NCBI GenBank assembly: GCA_020726505.1 | Contig: JAHLEZ010000002.1 | Location: forward strand, 124,001 to 188,000 | Direction: 5' to 3' | Length of the DNA stretch: 64,000 nt | Source: Leptodontidium sp. MPI-SDFR-AT-0119 | Lineage: Eukaryota > Ascomycota > Leotiomycetes > Helotiales > Leptodontidiaceae | Shown here: piece after piece, positions 21,668-33,527 of the stretch | Layout: the number at the start of each line of letters is the position of its first letter | Position numbering within the stretch: position 1 is the first letter of the stretch | The notes under the pieces: model-generated | Database searches by the model: none | What the model saw: only the letters and a program-made list of their open reading frames with translations | What the model was told of the DNA's origin: nothing | Position numbers and translations under genes: made by a program

Positions 21668-22800
21668 CTGTTGCACATAGCACTTCTGCATGTCTTATTA
21701 AATCACCGTAGATGCATGGCGGTCCCCAGCTAGAGTGGTAATAACACACGCGGAGTATCGCCGTATGCAGACATTCGTGGCGGGGCACGCCGCGGGGCTG
21801 ACTTACATATTTCCTGCGTTCGCAGTACTCGCTCTCAGCTCGCACTTTTTCTTTTTCCATCTAACCAGATAGAAAGCAGAAAGAGGGAAAAGGAAGGAAG
21901 GAGAAGTGATTTGTTGCAAGATGTAATTATTCAGGTTATTTATAATAGATTGGGTGAGATCCAGATCTGGGAGGTCGATTTCTTTGAAGGGGGATGGCTA
22001 TGGAAGTGCTCTCCTTGGCCACCGCGGAACGAGGGGAGGGAAGAGCACAAGCCCTAGTCCCGCACCCCATCACAACAACAACCTAGCTCTGGCACTCCAG
22101 ATTACAAAAAAAACAAAGATGCTTCCAGCATTCTAACTGGTCCATGGACAGAAAGTCCAAAGAACAAAAGGTTCTGTTGCAAGTCTTAGATCTGTGCAAT
22201 ATATTAATGTCTTCCATGCGCGGTGCGCGCGTCCTCGAAAGCAGGGAGTCCCTCGCCTCATAGCGAGACATTTAAGACGTCGTTGCGTCTGTTTAGTGGA
22301 GTAGGTAAGGTATATTTATCTCCCGTTCCGCTGTCACTTAGTCAGTCCAGTCCGGTCAGTCCTTTTCTGCACACTGACAGGACATCGGATGTGCCGTGAA
22401 CAGCTAATTGGACGAACGGACCTAGAAGGAAGAGGAGAGGGGGGCTTTTGTTGCAAGTCGTAGATATGCAGGTCTTATTAAAGAAGCCCTAGAAGCCTAG
22501 ATACCGTTCTTCTGGGCAAACGAAGGAAAACTGATGACCTGACATACTGGTTTCGTATTGGTTGAATCGTGTTCGAGAGACATGGGCATAGAGGATTTGT
22601 AGTCCATCACCAATCTGGGACCCCTTCATGACTCTTTGATTAATAGATGTCCCTGTGCGTCTGCCAACGTTGCGTCAGTCCTCCGAACCTCAATATGAAA
22701 TTGAATGGCAAGCCCTACAGGTTTCTCCATCAATAGGCTTCGCAAGAGTAATCTTCCTCAATTTGCAAGTTGTAGACATCTGACCCTTTAAGCTTCAAGG
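21668..22800 (+). repeat. Dispersed TGCA-core repeats, forward group (5 copies)
   Basis: Cores start near 21668, 21911, 22174, 22448 and 22759, about 240-310 bp apart. The first copy shows TGCA-N11-TGCA. The copy at 22448 shares the 20-mer gttgcaagtcgtagatatgc with the array unit at 39952, 17.5 kb away. Most copies are followed by a T/A-rich ...TTATTAAA-like block. The flanks between copies look unrelated. Confidence 0.7.
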
Positions 22801-24044
22801 AACCCCGCATCGAGACCATGGGATTGGGATTGGACTTCCCCCAGTTCCCTCCCCTTCTCTTCTCGTCAAATGTTATTTATAGAAATACAGTAATCTTCAA
22901 GATCACCCTAGGTACTGATACGAAGAGTAGAGATGTCGTGAATGGCTGAGATTCGTTTCGTAGATTAAAAACCAATCTACAGAAATCTAGATCCCATCAC
23001 AACCTCCCTTAAAGATGAAGAAACTTGCTCCTCTGACCTCCGACTCCCTGACTGATGGATGATGCTAAATCACACTCCCTCTTGCTCGGAGCAAACCTTC
23101 TTCCACTCCACTCCATCCCACGATCCTACCAGCCAGCCCCAGCCGGCTCATCACCTGCCCAGCAGCCACGCACACCCCCCGTCCAGCCCTCTCCTCACCC
23201 AAACAGTCCAATCCCAAGTCCTACGTCTTCCAAAACCAGCCTGCACGCAGTGCCCACACGGCGCCGCACACGCCCTACTTAATCTACACGCAATCTATAT
23301 AGATTAATATCGTGGGTGCGTGTGGTATGTGTTTCCCGCGTGGGTGGCGGTATCAGGGATAGGACGGGCTTAAGTGCTTCCGTTATGCGTTTGTTTTTTG
23401 GGCGTTGGGTGTTATATTTGCTGGGGTGGAGAGGATGACGAATTGCTTTGGTGAGATGAGATGAGACGGGGTGTCGGGGGTGGAGATTTTTTTCTTTACT
23501 GCTTTTGTCTTTTGGCTTTTCGAGGTTGGGTTAAATTTAAGTCGGGTTGGGTAGAGAGGAGAGGAGGGGAGGGGATGCTTCATGAGGTCGAGTGACGAAG
23601 TAAACTGCTTTATTAATAGAGAACGCAGTTGCTCTGGTGAGAGAGATTCTTTGTCTAATCAGCCTTCGCCAAGAGAAAAGAGTAAATTATGATTCAAAAG
23701 TCCCGGGAATTGTTGATGAGGGGGAAAACCGATGCCTTGAGATGGGCTGATCGCCATCCCTATCACCATCGCCGCAAGAGGGGAGGGGGAAGACCACAGA
23801 GAGCCCAATGCAACCCCTGAAGCAGCATCAGTATCCTCCTCGCCTGATCTCGCTAAACCAATCCCACAGCAGCTGGGTGCGTCTTGGCAAGTTCGATCGA
23901 TCGCCCCAGCATCATCCCTTCTCTTCCCACAGCCAAAAAGCTAAAAACCAATAGACAAAAGACAAAAGACAAAAAGAAATAAGACTCCACCACTCCCTAA
24001 AGAGAGATATTATCCAGCTCCAAGGTAAGCAAGGAAGGAAGGAA

Positions 24045-24495
24045 GGAAGGTTAGGTGGGGGTATTCAGCCTGTAGAAATGCGATTTGCAACAAAAGATGC
24101 TTTTGACTTCTTTGCTTTTCCCCTTTGGATGTATGTGGCTGGCCCAGCGCACGGAGAGGTATAATGAGTCTGCTATTCACCAAACATAAAGGAGAGGGAC
24201 CTGCGTTTTAATACGAGATGCAGGAATGAGACGTGCAACGAGAAGTTTCTTTTCCTTTCTCCCTGTTCCATTTTTTGGTTTATCCAATGAGGCAAAGGTG
24301 GTCAAGCCATATCCTCAGGCTGGATTGATTGGGTGAAAGATTCCAAATATTCTTGAGAGAAAAAAAGCAGTTTCAATTTCCCAGCCACCTAAACATATAA
24401 CAGCCCCCCACCCCCCCTTATATCCAGTAAACAGGAGAGAGACGGGGCCTGCGTTTAATACTTCCTGTAGGAATGAGATGTGCAACGGGAATACT
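24045..24495 (-). repeat. Dispersed TGCA-core repeats, reverse group (3 copies)
   Basis: On the minus strand, cores begin near 24093, 24241 and 24488. The two longer copies end in TATTAAA(A)CGCAGG, the same end as the units at 39.6-40.1 kb. The copies at 24195-24245 and 24435-24495 also resemble each other around the core. Confidence 0.72.
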
Positions 24496-24965
24496 TTTCT
24501 TCCTCTTGCACTCCGATAGGCAAGTAAGTAGGTTTTGTGTTCCCCTTCGCGTGCCTAACCTACCTAGATCAATTAAAATATGCAAAATATTCTCAAAAAA
24601 AGCCCAGTCACAAAATAGGACAAGTCGGTAACTGTAAATTTACATCACTATTTCCGATTCCCCTCCCCTCTCCTCTCCCCTTCTTCCCACCTTCGCAACC
24701 AGTCTAAGCTCTACACCAGCTAAAGCTAAAGCTACCCAGAATAAAATCCAAGATCTTATTTACCTGCACCCCACACTTGAGACAACTAACTACCCACATA
24801 ATCAAAACATACAACAGGATCTTAAAATTTACATCCAATATCATACATTCTCGCCAGGCGAGCGGCAGACCGACTCCAAACTTTTGCTGTGGCTGTTTAT
24901 ACATTGGCAACCCCGTGTAGCTAGCCACGTCGATTCGATTCAGGGGTGAGCAAGATGAGAAACTT

Positions 24966-24995
24966 GAAGAAGACGAAGAAGAAGAAGAAGAAGAA
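24966..24995 (+). repeat. GAA microsatellite
   Basis: A run of GAA triplets with one interruption (gac), in non-coding DNA 300 bp past the stop of the histidine kinase. Confidence 0.8.
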
Positions 24996-25289
24996 TGGGA
25001 AAGCGGTATCCTGTGCTTTTATTCTTTCATATAGACAGGAAGACTGATATGATATATCATCAGACAGACGAGTCCCTCACGCCCCCGCCCCCGCCTAGCG
25101 ACGGTTTCAACTCCAAACGCCTCCTCGATATCCATCCCACCCCATTCCATGCTCAAGCTACACGGCACACGGCACACGACCAGCTAGCCACATCAAACAT
25201 TAAACATTCGCGATTCGCCCCTCTCTCCTCTGATCTGCTCTCATCGCTCCCTCCCACATCCCATTGCGCATCACGGGGGGAGGAGGGAG

Positions 25290-28200
25290 CTAACCACTCC
25301 TCTTAGCACCCGTAACATCCTCATCAAGCTCTCTCTTCTCATCGCTCAAGACCATTGCCTTGCTAAGACTTAGACTTTGACCGAGTCCACCAACTATACT
25401 CTCACCATCTCCCTTTCCTCCTCTTCCCTTCTCCCCTAATCCCAATCCTGAGTCCGCACCCGCTCTCACACCTACGAGCTCCTGAGCTACCACATCAGCA
25501 CATTCACTCGCACTAGAAACATCACTAGCACTAGCCTCTCGACTCCGCATCCACCCCTCCAAAATCCTCCCCACCTCTCTAAACCTAACCGGTTTCGTCA
25601 TAAAGATATCCACACCAGCCTCAAACGCCATCTCCTGATCCTTCTGACTACTGAAGCCCGTCAGGGCAATGATAAGCGCCGGGCTATTGAGCTTTAAGCG
25701 CGGGAGTTCGAGGCGGGAATTGAGTTCCGAGGGGGAGAAAGCCGAAGGTGATTGTGGTGGTGGGAAGGGGTATGTTGTTGGTGCTGCTGTGGTGGAGGAG
25801 TGGGAGTGGATGGACACGGATGGCGTGGGGAGGTTGAAGGGGAAAGATGAAGGGAGAGCGTTGGTGCTGGGGAGGTATGATGATTGTGATTGGATAAGGT
25901 TTTGGTGCTCGTAGGCGAGTCGGCGTTCGGTTTCGATCATGCGGATGTGGCGCGTGGATTCGTAGCCTGTCATTATTGGCATGGAGACGTCTGTTTGTGT
26001 ATATATCGTTAGTGCGGATTGACGAAGGGGAAGATGAAGATGGATAGAGAGAAGGTAGGTAGGGATAACGTACCCATGAAAATAACATCGAAACCTCCAG
26101 GCCTTTCTCTGAATGCTTCTAGAGCAAGGAGACCATTTGATGCTTTCTCAAACTCCCATTTGTTCTTCTTCATATATGTCGCGAGAAGCATCATGTTGAC
26201 GGGGTTATCCTTCACTTATCGTTAGTTATAGAATTTCCTCTCCGTGAAGGATATCAAACCTCAACAAGCAGCATGACAGGCTTTCTAGGTGGTGGTGGTG
26301 GCGGTGCAACATCTGGAGATCTGGGTTTCAAATCCTCCAAATGGCTCGTACTACCACCAGGTATCTGCGAACTTGACGAAGCCTGCAACAAATTCGTGCT
26401 GGGCGGAATACCCAAACTCAAGGGTTCTGACGTCTCTGCACTCTCGGTATCCGTTTTGCCAGCATTCGTACTGGCGATGCGTCGGGAGAGCAAGGGCGTT
26501 GGATCAGCCGGTTCCGTTAACGAGCCCAGTTTCTTCAGACTAGGCGTTCGAAGAAGATTCAGCACAGTTGGCGAGAACCCAATCGATGACTGCAGACTTC
26601 CAATCAGCTGCGAACTACTACTCGTACCTGCCGTCACCAACGCCTTTTCTGGCGAGACCGCTTCGATATGGGGTCGTTTTGCACTTACCCTTTCTTCACT
26701 TGGCGTATGTGGCGTGCCATCTTCGGTATCTAGACAGTTTAGTAGGGCCTTGGCTAGGCGATGTGGTCCGCAAGGCTTGCTGACGAATTCCACGATCTGC
26801 CCAGTGTGCAATCGAGATGGGAATATGTCTCTTCGGGCACCATTGCTGCAGAGGATAAGTAACATTCCATATTGTGTTTCGGAGACTGATTGGTTAAGAT
26901 AGGCAGACTCGTCTGCAATCGCGATATCTGCAGCTTTGCCTGTAGGGACAAGTTTCAGTCCGAACCACTCTGACGAGTATTTTGCCATGGACGCTTTCAG
27001 ACTAGCGAGAGCTTCAAGCTGCAGCTTGGACCTTCCAGACAGATCGTCGAATCCAAGGATGCTGACGGTTCGACCACCTGCTCGACGGCGAACTGATTCA
27101 ACCTGATCTTCATTCTGATACAGCGTGTCGGCCTTCAATACCAAGTCTATTGCTGGGGGAGGGCAGTTTGCTAGTGGCAAGCTCAATTTGATGGTAGTGC
27201 CAATATTTTGATCACTCTTGATATCGATTCTCCCACCCGAGAGATCAACGATCTGTTTCACAATGCTCATGCCTAAACCAGTTCCAGGGGCAGTCACATC
27301 CTCCTTGATTGTGTCAGTATGCATAGCAAAGGCCTACTTAAGTAGGCCGGATTCAGAATTCAAACCTGTGAGAAAGGCATGAACATTTTCTTCTCCATAA
27401 AGTCTTTTGACATCCCCTTTCCAGAATCCGATATCGTCAACGTCACCATCGTTCTATCGGCGAAGACTGATTTCGAACTAAGCTCCGGAGCTATAGGGTG
27501 AGCTTCGAGCTTGATCTTGATGAATCCGCGATGGGTATACTTCAAAGCATTGCCAAAAATGTTCATCGTGAGACGTCTCCATGTGCCGGGAACGGTGGGG
27601 AATTTCCACTGATCTTTGAAGTCTATGTCAATTATCACTGTGAGTAAGTCTTTGGATACACCGTATTCTTCTGTTGGGGTTTGGGCTTTCTGATCCACTG
27701 TGCCGGAATCCTTCGTTCGGCTCTTCGTTGTGTCAGCCAAGCCTTCCGAAGACAAGCCATTGAATTCAAAGCCAGCGTAAACACCTTCGAGAACTTCTTC
27801 GATGACCGCAGATACATCGAGGTCTGCAACAACACCCATAGGCTGCATCTTCGCTTGGCCAAACTTTTTGATCTTTGAGAAATCCAGAACATGTTCAATT
27901 GTATCCAGTAGAGTTCGACCACAAATATCGACTGTATCAACTAAGTTCCTCTGGAACCCATCCAGGGTAGTATCTGCAAGGAATTCTACACTAGCAAGAA
28001 TTCCATGAAGCGGGCTTCTCAGTTCGTGACTAACATTACTGATAAAATCCCCTTTCGCGCGGTCAGCGCTGAGGGTGTTGAGTCGGCTAACTTCCGACAT
28101 GACGGAATGACCAAACGCGATTAGATACGAAAGATGATTCTCAGCAGTAAAAATTCGAGTTGCGGAAGTAGACCAGGCAAACGATCCAATAAAACATCCA

Positions 28201-29942
28201 GATGTAGAATCGTAAAGTGGAACGAAGAAAATTTGTCGGGCTCCTGGGAAGGCGACGAGCAGACGTAGTATCTCTGCTCGCTTCCTGGCTGCTCGACGAG
28301 CTCGTTTGTCTTCCGTGATTGAGTCGACTATGGTGGCCATGGAGCTGTCTCGTGAGTTTGGGATGGGATCAGGAGAAATGGGGCCGTCGCCATCAAAGAC
28401 AAACAACTCTCCTTGAGGGTATCTCCGCACCAGGGAGGTGAGAAGGCTTTGGTCAATGGCAGTGAACGTCTGGGGTGGGTTGCTGTTGTTGTTCTTCCAC
28501 GAAGTAGCGCTGTGAGTCGAGAATCCGAGAATATCTGACTTGATACCCATTGATGAAACGGTAGGCACTTCTCTATGATTTGTGTGGTTTGCTGTAGAAT
28601 GGTGGCTATGAGGCAAGACATGCGGTCGCGGACCCGGCCTGATCTCCGTGGGGTCATCTTCGCCAGAGTCGAAATCTGAGCTGGAGGTATCTGACTCGTC
28701 AGTCGAACGTCGCGGATCCATTTCCAACGTACTTCGTCCCTGATAGAACCTGAAAGGCGCATCGAAGAACACAGCACCATCAACTTCCATACCTTCTCGC
28801 ACTAAATTTGATGCACGAGAGAAGGTATCATGAAGGCGATTGGCGAATCCAGTATTCGCAAACTCATCATCTCGACCTCCAGCTAGAAGATCTTGAACAG
28901 GGTCTCCAACTCCTTCAAACACAGACTTCAAGACTGGAACCTGAGGAATCTCGGACGAGGAACTCCATGGGGAATTGTTGAAGTTGAAGCGTGCATCAGG
29001 ATTAGCCCCCGTGTGCTGCAGGGGGGACTGGACTGGGGAATCCATAGCCAGAGCTGTTTGTGTCCGGAACGATCCCAACTGCTTCTTTCCATTCCTGTAA
29101 CTGCCGGTACCATCGTTCTTGTTGGTTTCCCATTGAAATCCCACTCCTGCGCCAGACGGAAGATTGTATCTTTTGAGTCGCTGCCAATCTCCGTCCATAG
29201 TTCCATCGCCCTCGATAAAGGCATGCAGTGCTTGACTCATCATGGTAACCCTGACAATGTCCTCCTTTGCCCGGATGCCCTCCAGATGATCCATGACGGT
29301 AGCAGCCATCTTTGTCAGGAACTGAGCCTGGTCCAGAGACATTTCCGTCCGCGGCCTATCATCCACAACGTAGACGCATCCAATGTTCACGCCCTTGAGG
29401 TTGGTCAGAGGGACACCACAGTAGAACCTCAGATATGGCACTCCTCTAACACAATGGAGATTCCTCGTCTTCTCATCCAGCTGTAGATCCGGAACCAAGT
29501 ACCAAGGTGTCATCTCCGCGGTCGTATCCTGATTCGGGACCAGTCGCAAAGTCTGCTCGCAGAGAGAGGCGCCACGAGGAACTCGCGCACCGCTGATTGA
29601 TAACCATGCATTCTGCGCTCCATCGTCGTCGCTGATACTCAAGGTACTTGTAGATTCGGCAAGGAAGTATTCGTTTTCGTGATCAATGAGAGAGACGATT
29701 GCTCGTTGTGCATCTAATCGCAGGGCAATCAGTTGCGCGAAGGCAGTAAGCGCTGTATCGGAGAAGGACTGCTGGGTGTTGAAGTTCGTGACTTTGGGTA
29801 GGAAGTGAGGGCCATGCGCATTGTCTGGGTCGACTAGGGCTGGTTCGGGCTTATCGGCTGCCTTTGAAATACTCTTGGGTTGGTAGTATCTACTTGAATG
29901 AGAAGGTTTCTTTCCAGAGGGGAGGATTAAAGGGCTTCGCAC
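25290..29942 (-). CDS. GAF-domain hybrid histidine kinase with C-terminal receiver (5' end incomplete)
   Basis: Minus-strand exons 29942-27366, 27303-26260, 26209-26074 and 25990-25290; introns of 62, 50 and 83 bp. About 1,485 residues from 29942. Domains: GAF-like sensor at about residues 60-230 (SLIDHENEYFLAE, FYCGVPL, IGCVYVVDD), a long Ser-rich linker, HisKA with the phospho-accepting His in NVSHELRSPLHG, HATPase with the N-box NIFGNALKYT, ISDSGKGM and PGTGLGMSIV, then a receiver with VEDNPVNMML, the phospho-acceptor Asp in FMDVSMP (split by an intron) and the Lys in FMTKP. The receiver holds a roughly 70-residue low-complexity insert. This is a multistep phosphorelay protein acting upstream of a histidine phosphotransfer protein; its signal is unknown. 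The frame is stopped just before 29942 by TAG within an apparent acceptor (tatag), so the start codon must lie in an upstream exon I could not place. Confidence 0.9.
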
Positions 29943-32268
29943 CTATAGACTTCCCTCGACCGCAAGGTCTCTACCGTCGTCATGTTGGGAAGGGTTGATG
30001 AACGTCAATCAGCAGCCATGTCGGGCTGATAGGTGTAGTGGCTTGGCCTGTCTATGTATTGAAGACTGAGTTGTGACTGGAAGATGGCAGAGTTTGCCGC
30101 CGGCGAAGGGAGGGGAGCTTCGGATCGTATATGGAGAAGCTGATGCCAAGATCATACGACTCAGGAAGCGAGGTTCAGGGTCCGCGGGAGTGGATAGTCT
30201 TCAATCTTTGTCCTGTCCTGTGCTGGCCAGGCCCTGGGGGGAGAAGAACAACGTGGAAAAGACCGAATCAACCGGGCTCGGATGGTTATGTGACCAAGGT
30301 GTTGGGTTTACGGAGGGGCCGCCGTGATGATCCCTAACAGGCAGGTAAGTGATCTTTATCTTTCGAGGATGGTGGCAAAGGTTATTTGTTGTCGTTGCCA
30401 GTGTCGGTGTCGGTGTCGCTGCAACCGTTGTTGTCAAGTCAGTTCAAGGTAAACTTCCTCTGCGGGGGTCGCGATAGGAAGCTGCTGTTAGCTGGGTGGT
30501 TGGGTGGTTGGTTGGTGATCAATCGAATTGAGGCCGTTCAGTGATTGCGGTGGCGTGGCCAACTGAGGTGGATATAATTATCATTATCAGACATCGATAT
30601 GGACATGGACATGGATGAGATGCGGAAATGGGCAAATGGGATGACTGACAATCGAGATGCAGACCAGAATGAAATCGAAATCGCCAAATCTAAGGGTCCA
30701 AGGGTCCAATGCCAAGAACAGCTAGTCTAGGCTGTTCGTTAGCGGTGGCTCAGCCCCGTTAGTTCCGTGGCCCGCCTGGTGGCTCGACTGTGGCTAGAAC
30801 GTGGGGCTTTTGGCTCCCTCCAGACAACCTGGAGCATCAACATCCCACATCTCAAGTTCAAGAAGTAGTCGAGAAACAATCATTATGTTCTGCATATCTA
30901 CTTTGATGGATATAGCGACAGATTAAAAGGTAACATGAAATACTACACAGCCCACTTCTTCTCGTCTTAAAACACCCACCACCTTCACTTCCCTTCAACT
31001 CCCACCCAATGCTTCCAAGTTCCCCTCCCCTCACTATCTCCCTCACCTCCCTCACGCATTAACATTCATGGATACCTACCTCTCCTCCCAATGTCAATGT
31101 AACCCTCGCCTCTCACACCCTCCCCTTCCTCCCTTCCCTCCCCTCCAAAAAAAAAGAGGAAATTCAAGATTCCTCCCCCAGCCAAAACCCAAACGACAGG
31201 CTACGAGCCCATCTCCTGCATGAACCTTGACAGTCCAGACTCTCTTGAAAGGCCAGACTCTCATCGGCCCTGCCACCTGGCACACACGCACAAGAACGGA
31301 GGTTCATCCGTCCCGAACCGCTCCCTGCCCAGCTCAAAAGCGACTCTGCAAAAACAAGAACATGGTCTTGTCCCTTTTGTTCCTTCCGTAGGTTTGATCT
31401 TCTCAAAGCCTAACTACCGAGGACGAAATCACACTTTTGCATAATCTATATCTACCTATCGTAAGTACTTACCACCGAGCACTGATGGGAGTTCCAATTT
31501 GGTGCGAGATTCAATCAAGCCTCATGTCCTAAGCGAGGGTGGGTGGCGAGAGAAATTCCGGATTGTGTCGTACTAGGTGCTGGTTGGCATTCTTGGCCCA
31601 TTGGATTAGATTTGAGCAAGCATTACGAGGGAAGGAGGGTTTATTCCTAACGATTAACTTCATGCATACTCTCTACAGGCCTCAATAAATGTTAAATGGT
31701 CGGACCAATTGAACACCAAGATCCGGTATCATCACCGGGTGATTGGTCAGTCCACGCTCAAAGTCCCACTGGAACTGGTGACATTTAACAACTGTTCCAG
31801 TCAGAGGGTAGTACTTGCTTGCTTTGAGTGAAATAAATTGCGGTTAAGTAAAATATTTCCCTCCCATAAGGTAGGTAGGATAAGATGGACTGGACAGCCT
31901 CTACGGTAGTGGCCTCGGGAGGACCAGCGGAGCGTCACTCATAGAGTACTGTGCCATCCCTAAAAGATGTCATTTCCAGAGATATACCAAACAAGGTAAG
32001 TACGTGGGCAGAGACGCTCCGCTGGCCCTCCGGGGGCCGCTGCCGTGGAGGCTGTGAGGTGCTTGTGGATGTAGGTGGGATGACAATGTACCGCAGACGA
32101 GGAGATGAGACGGAAGATAAACGAAAAAAGTAGAATAGAATAGATAATCCATAGTCCCTGCCATCCCAGCATAAAAGTATATAATATAAACCAAAGAATG
32201 TATGTCTGTCTGTTTGCTCCGTATGTACACCACCCCATCCCACCTCATCCCTCATCCCCACCACCCCT
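29943..32268. other. Intergenic region: kinase 5' end and polygalacturonase 3' side
   Basis: About 2.3 kb with no supported gene. The part nearest 29943 must contain the first exon and promoter of the histidine kinase. A 19-bp inverted repeat with one mismatch (31918-31936 and 32012-32030) brackets about 75 bp. Confidence 0.5.
31918..32030. repeat. 19-bp inverted repeat with 75-bp spacer
   Basis: ggaggaccagcggagcgtc at 31918 pairs with gacgctccgctggccctcc at 32012, one mismatch. It could form a long stem in DNA or RNA. It lies some 240 bp past the polygalacturonase stop. A decayed miniature transposon or 3' RNA structure is possible; no target duplication was found. Confidence 0.5.
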
Positions 32269-33527
32269 CTAGGCAGGACATCCACTCTCAGGAAAATTAC
32301 ACGAACTAGCATTCGCACCCCCATTGATCTTCACATCCTCAAAGACAATATTACTACAACTGCCCTCACCACACAGGACGTAATAATTGATACTACCCTC
32401 CCCGCTAGTCGTGCCGGTGACGTTCTTGAAGAGGATGTTCTCGATGATGACGCCGTTGGAGGGGATGCCTGTTGGGCCGCCGTTGAGGTAGTCCTGCTGC
32501 ACGTCGATGCCGTAGTCGGACGTGTTGGTCATGAAGATGTTTTGGTAGGTGATATTGGAGATGTAGCCTGTGGTGTTGAAGTTTGATTTTATGCGTGCGC
32601 CGTTGGTGGAGTTGGTTAGGGTGCTGTCTTTGAACTGTGGTGTGGGTCAGTTGAGTTGTTTTGAGAGAAGATTTGATGGAAAAGGAATGAGTGGGATGAG
32701 AAAGGTTGAGATGAGAAGAGAGTGAAGCTTACCAGAACGTTGGTGACATTGTTATTCGACTTCCCTCCAATAGAACCGATACTCAACCCATGAGTACCTG
32801 AGCAAAACATGCCAGACGTAGTAATGTTGTTTCCGCTTGTGACGGCAACGCAATCATCCTGATTATAGACAATGCAATTCTCGATGAGGATATTGCTGCT
32901 TGACTTGACGCCGAAGCCATCAGAGTTGTGTGCTGCACTCTTACCACCGCTGATGGAGTTAGGGCCGTCGCCTGCTCGGTTGTCCATAAAGATGTTGCGT
33001 ATCGTGAGGTCCGATGATCCATCTACTGAGAATCCATGGACCGGCCAGTTTTTGATGTTGAGATTCTCGATCACGGATCCTTCGGTCATCTTGACTTTAA
33101 TGAATGTGTTTGGTCTTTAATATCGTGTTAGCGTGATACTTGTGGATGGGTGAGGCTCAAGTGCTTACTTGGGCACACCACCGTTGGAACCAAGACCATC
33201 CCAATACAGTGATCCATTTCCTTCAATCACTCCCCCTGGAGCCATAGTGATGGTGACATTCTTCCCACCGAAGCTGATGGGGTTGAAGTCACTCGAGTTG
33301 GTAAACTCAAACGAGGTCGTACCAGCGAACGTAACAACAGAATTCTTCTTTAACTTCGCAAGATTGATGGTACTGTTTGTCGGCGCAACGATACCCTGAA
33401 GGGTGATATCCGTACAATTGGCAACGGCTGAAGCAATCTGATCGAATTGTGTGCAGATACACGAGTCTGCGGCCAAGACAGTGGATGAGAGAGAGGACAG
33501 CACAACAAACAAAAGAGTGGAATGCAT
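32269..33527 (-). CDS. Endopolygalacturonase, glycoside hydrolase family 28
   Basis: Minus-strand exons 33527-33169, 33114-32733 and 32634-32269, with introns of 54 and 98 bp; 368 residues, the normal size for a fungal endopolygalacturonase. The enzyme hydrolyses alpha-1,4 bonds of polygalacturonic acid in plant cell-wall pectin, outside the cell. Seen: an N-terminal signal peptide (residues 1 to about 20, ending VLAAD), then the four GH28 signatures in order: NSDGFGV (first catalytic Asp), QDDCVAV (the Asp pair), GTHGLSIGS (active-site His) and ARIKS (substrate-binding Arg/Lys). A paired-cysteine C-terminus is present. NSDGFGV is a small variation on the usual NTDGFD. Repeated beta-helix Asn-rich turns fit the fold. 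A TATA-like catataag lies about 100 bp upstream on the minus strand. The protein appears intact. Confidence 0.96.

Larger units (their letters stand above)
21271..25289. other. 4-kb gene-free region with dispersed core motifs
   Basis: No gene supported. Contents: five forward copies of the TTGTTGCA-type core at about 21668, 21911, 22174, 22448 and 22759, three reverse copies near 24086, 24234 and 24481, pyrimidine-rich stretches, and a GAA run at 24966-24995. The 3' part is downstream of the histidine kinase. Confidence 0.6.

Noticed and set aside
27304..27365. Apparent stop in the ATPase domain of the hybrid kinase, first taken for a break or a 33-bp intron
   Set aside because: A normal 62-bp intron ending at 27304 (with a CTGAC branch site) joins PFSQ to EDVTAPGTGLG exactly as the family requires, so the gene is intact here.
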